7,019 nt of DNA from Lachnospiraceae bacterium UBA6998 (GTDB taxonomy: Bacteria; Bacillota; Clostridia; Lachnospirales; Lachnospiraceae), in contig DJXS01000075.1 of the NCBI GenBank assembly GCA_002448395.1, positions 20,184 through 27,202 of the forward strand. Reading direction: 5' to 3'. A model generated the notes under the pieces. That model did not search any database and had not been told where the DNA came from. It saw only the letters and a list, made by a program, of their open reading frames with translations. Below, piece by piece: positions 6,163-7,019 of the stretch (position 1 is the stretch's first letter; each line of letters starts with the position of its first letter). The position numbers and the translations under genes were made by a program.

Positions 6163-7019
6163 ATGGGACTGAAAGAGAAAATGACACTGGAAAAATTCGA
6201 GGAAGCCTGCGAGGCAGTGGGGCAGGTAACGCTGGATACCAGCCTGATCTACTCGGATTATTTCAGTGAGAGGACGGGAGGAAAGGTTTATTTAAAACCT
6301 GAGAACCGGCAGAGGACCGGCGCCTACAAAGTGAGGGGCGCTTATTATAAGATCAGCACGCTGAGCGATGAGGAGAGGGCGAAAGGCCTGATCACCGCAT
6401 CCGCGGGCAATCACGCGCAGGGCGTGGCTTACGCGGCAAAGAGATTCGGCGCGAAGGCAGTCATTGTGATGCCGACCACTACGCCGCTCATCAAAGTGAA
6501 CAGGACCAAAGCCCTGGGCGCGGAGGTCGTTCTCCATGGAGATGTATACGACGAGGCTTGCGCCCGCGCGCTGGAACTGGCAGCGGAGCATGGATATACT
6601 TTCATCCACCCTTTTGACGATCCTGATGTCGCGACCGGTCAGGGAACCATCGCCATGGAGATCATAAAAGATCTGCCTCTGGTAGATATCATCCTGGTCC
6701 CCGTGGGAGGAGGCGGACTTGCTGCCGGCGTTTCCACATTGGTCAAGATGCTTAAGCCCGGTACCAAAGTCATCGGGGTTGAGCCGGAGGGCGCAGCGTG
6801 CCTCAAGGCCTCTCTGGAGGCCGGGAAAGTGGTAACGCTCCCCGAGGTAAGCACCATTGCAGACGGCACAGCAGTGAAGACGCCGGGCACACAGATCTTC
6901 CCTTATTTGCAGAAAAATCTGGACGAAGTGATCACTGTTCCGGATTCAGACCTGGTGGTCTCTTTCCTCGACATGGTGGAAAACCACAAGATGATCGTCG
7001 AGAATTCCGGCCTTCTGAC
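6163..7019 (+). CDS. ilvA: PLP-dependent threonine ammonia-lyase (threonine dehydratase), 3'-truncated
   Basis: Deaminates L-threonine to 2-oxobutanoate and ammonia, either as the first step to isoleucine or for threonine catabolism; the sequence here does not decide which (ilvA or tdcB type). The frame is open from ATG 6163 to the right edge, 285 residues. It is a fold-type II PLP enzyme: the Schiff-base lysine is Lys56 in TGAYKVRGA (52-60), the substrate/cofactor loop is SAGNHAQG (80-87), and the phosphate-binding loop is GGGGL (182-186). KPENRQ, VMPTTTPLIKVNRTK and TIADGTAVKTPG agree with clostridial threonine ammonia-lyases of about 400 residues, which end in an ACT-like regulatory domain; that part would lie outside the window. 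AAAGGA at 6150-6155, 7 bases upstream, supports this start; an in-frame ATG at 6181 is a weaker alternative. Serine dehydratase activity is possible too. The gene begins 47 bases after ftsY. Confidence 0.9.
   Translation, partial: MGLKEKMTLEKFEEACEAVGQVTLDTSLIYSDYFSERTGGKVYLKPENRQRTGAYKVRGAYYKISTLSDEERAKGLITASAGNHAQGVAYAAKRFGAKAVIVMPTTTPLIKVNRTKALGAEVVLHGDVYDEACARALELAAEHGYTFIHPFDDPDVATGQGTIAMEIIKDLPLVDIILVPVGGGGLAAGVSTLVKMLKPGTKVIGVEPEGAACLKASLEAGKVVTLPEVSTIADGTAVKTPGTQIFPYLQKNLDEVITVPDSDLVVSFLDMVENHKMIVENSGLL

Noticed and set aside
5231..6187. Minus-strand open frame of 318 codons covering ftsY
   Set aside because: It is antisense to an intact FtsY with every GTPase motif, and its translation shows no coherent motif. 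Codon bias of the sense strand explains it.
1..7019. Defence system, prophage, transposon, CRISPR array, tRNA or riboswitch
   Set aside because: The DNA is tightly packed with housekeeping genes. Spacers are 64 bases or less, and no direct repeats, transposase motifs, clover-leaf sequences or long structured leaders were seen by eye.

Overview
The window is a moderately GC-rich stretch of bacterial chromosome (third codon positions lean to G and C) in which every gene I can support lies on the + strand. It reads as a member of the Clostridia (Bacillota). The order plsX-acpP-rnc-smc-ftsY is the conserved Gram-positive housekeeping cluster. FtsY has almost no acidic A domain, strong purine-rich Shine-Dalgarno sites precede the genes, and the last gene resembles the clostridial type of threonine ammonia-lyase. 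I infer an anaerobic gut- or sediment-type clostridium, possibly of or near Lachnospiraceae, but cannot place it to genus.

Layout: 1-606 is the C-terminal part of plsX (phosphate acyltransferase), cut by the left edge. 618-857 is acpP (acyl carrier protein). 854-1552 is rnc (RNase III), whose start codon overlaps the acpP stop. 1573-5136 is smc, a full-length chromosome-condensation ATPase that fills half the window. 5137-5200 is a 64-base spacer with a small GC hairpin and a consensus -10-like TATAAT. 5201-6115 is ftsY (SRP receptor GTPase). 6116-6162 is a short spacer with an imperfect hairpin. 6163 to the right edge is a PLP-dependent threonine ammonia-lyase, cut at its C-terminus.

How they work together: PlsX and AcpP belong to acyl-chain supply for membrane phospholipids. 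RNase III processes rRNA and structured mRNA. SMC organises and segregates the chromosome. FtsY docks ribosome-nascent chains at the membrane. Spacings of 11 bases, a 4-base overlap and 20 bases from plsX to smc support one transcript. ftsY may also have its own promoter. The threonine ammonia-lyase is metabolically unrelated; it sits where many Bacillota carry ylxM-ffh.

No RNA gene, mobile element, CRISPR array or phage signature is visible, and there is no gene-free stretch longer than 64 bases. I did not find an undescribed system. The points worth a second look are small: a divergent ACP recognition helix, a CxxC pair in FtsY, the ftsY spacer, and the gene order after ftsY.
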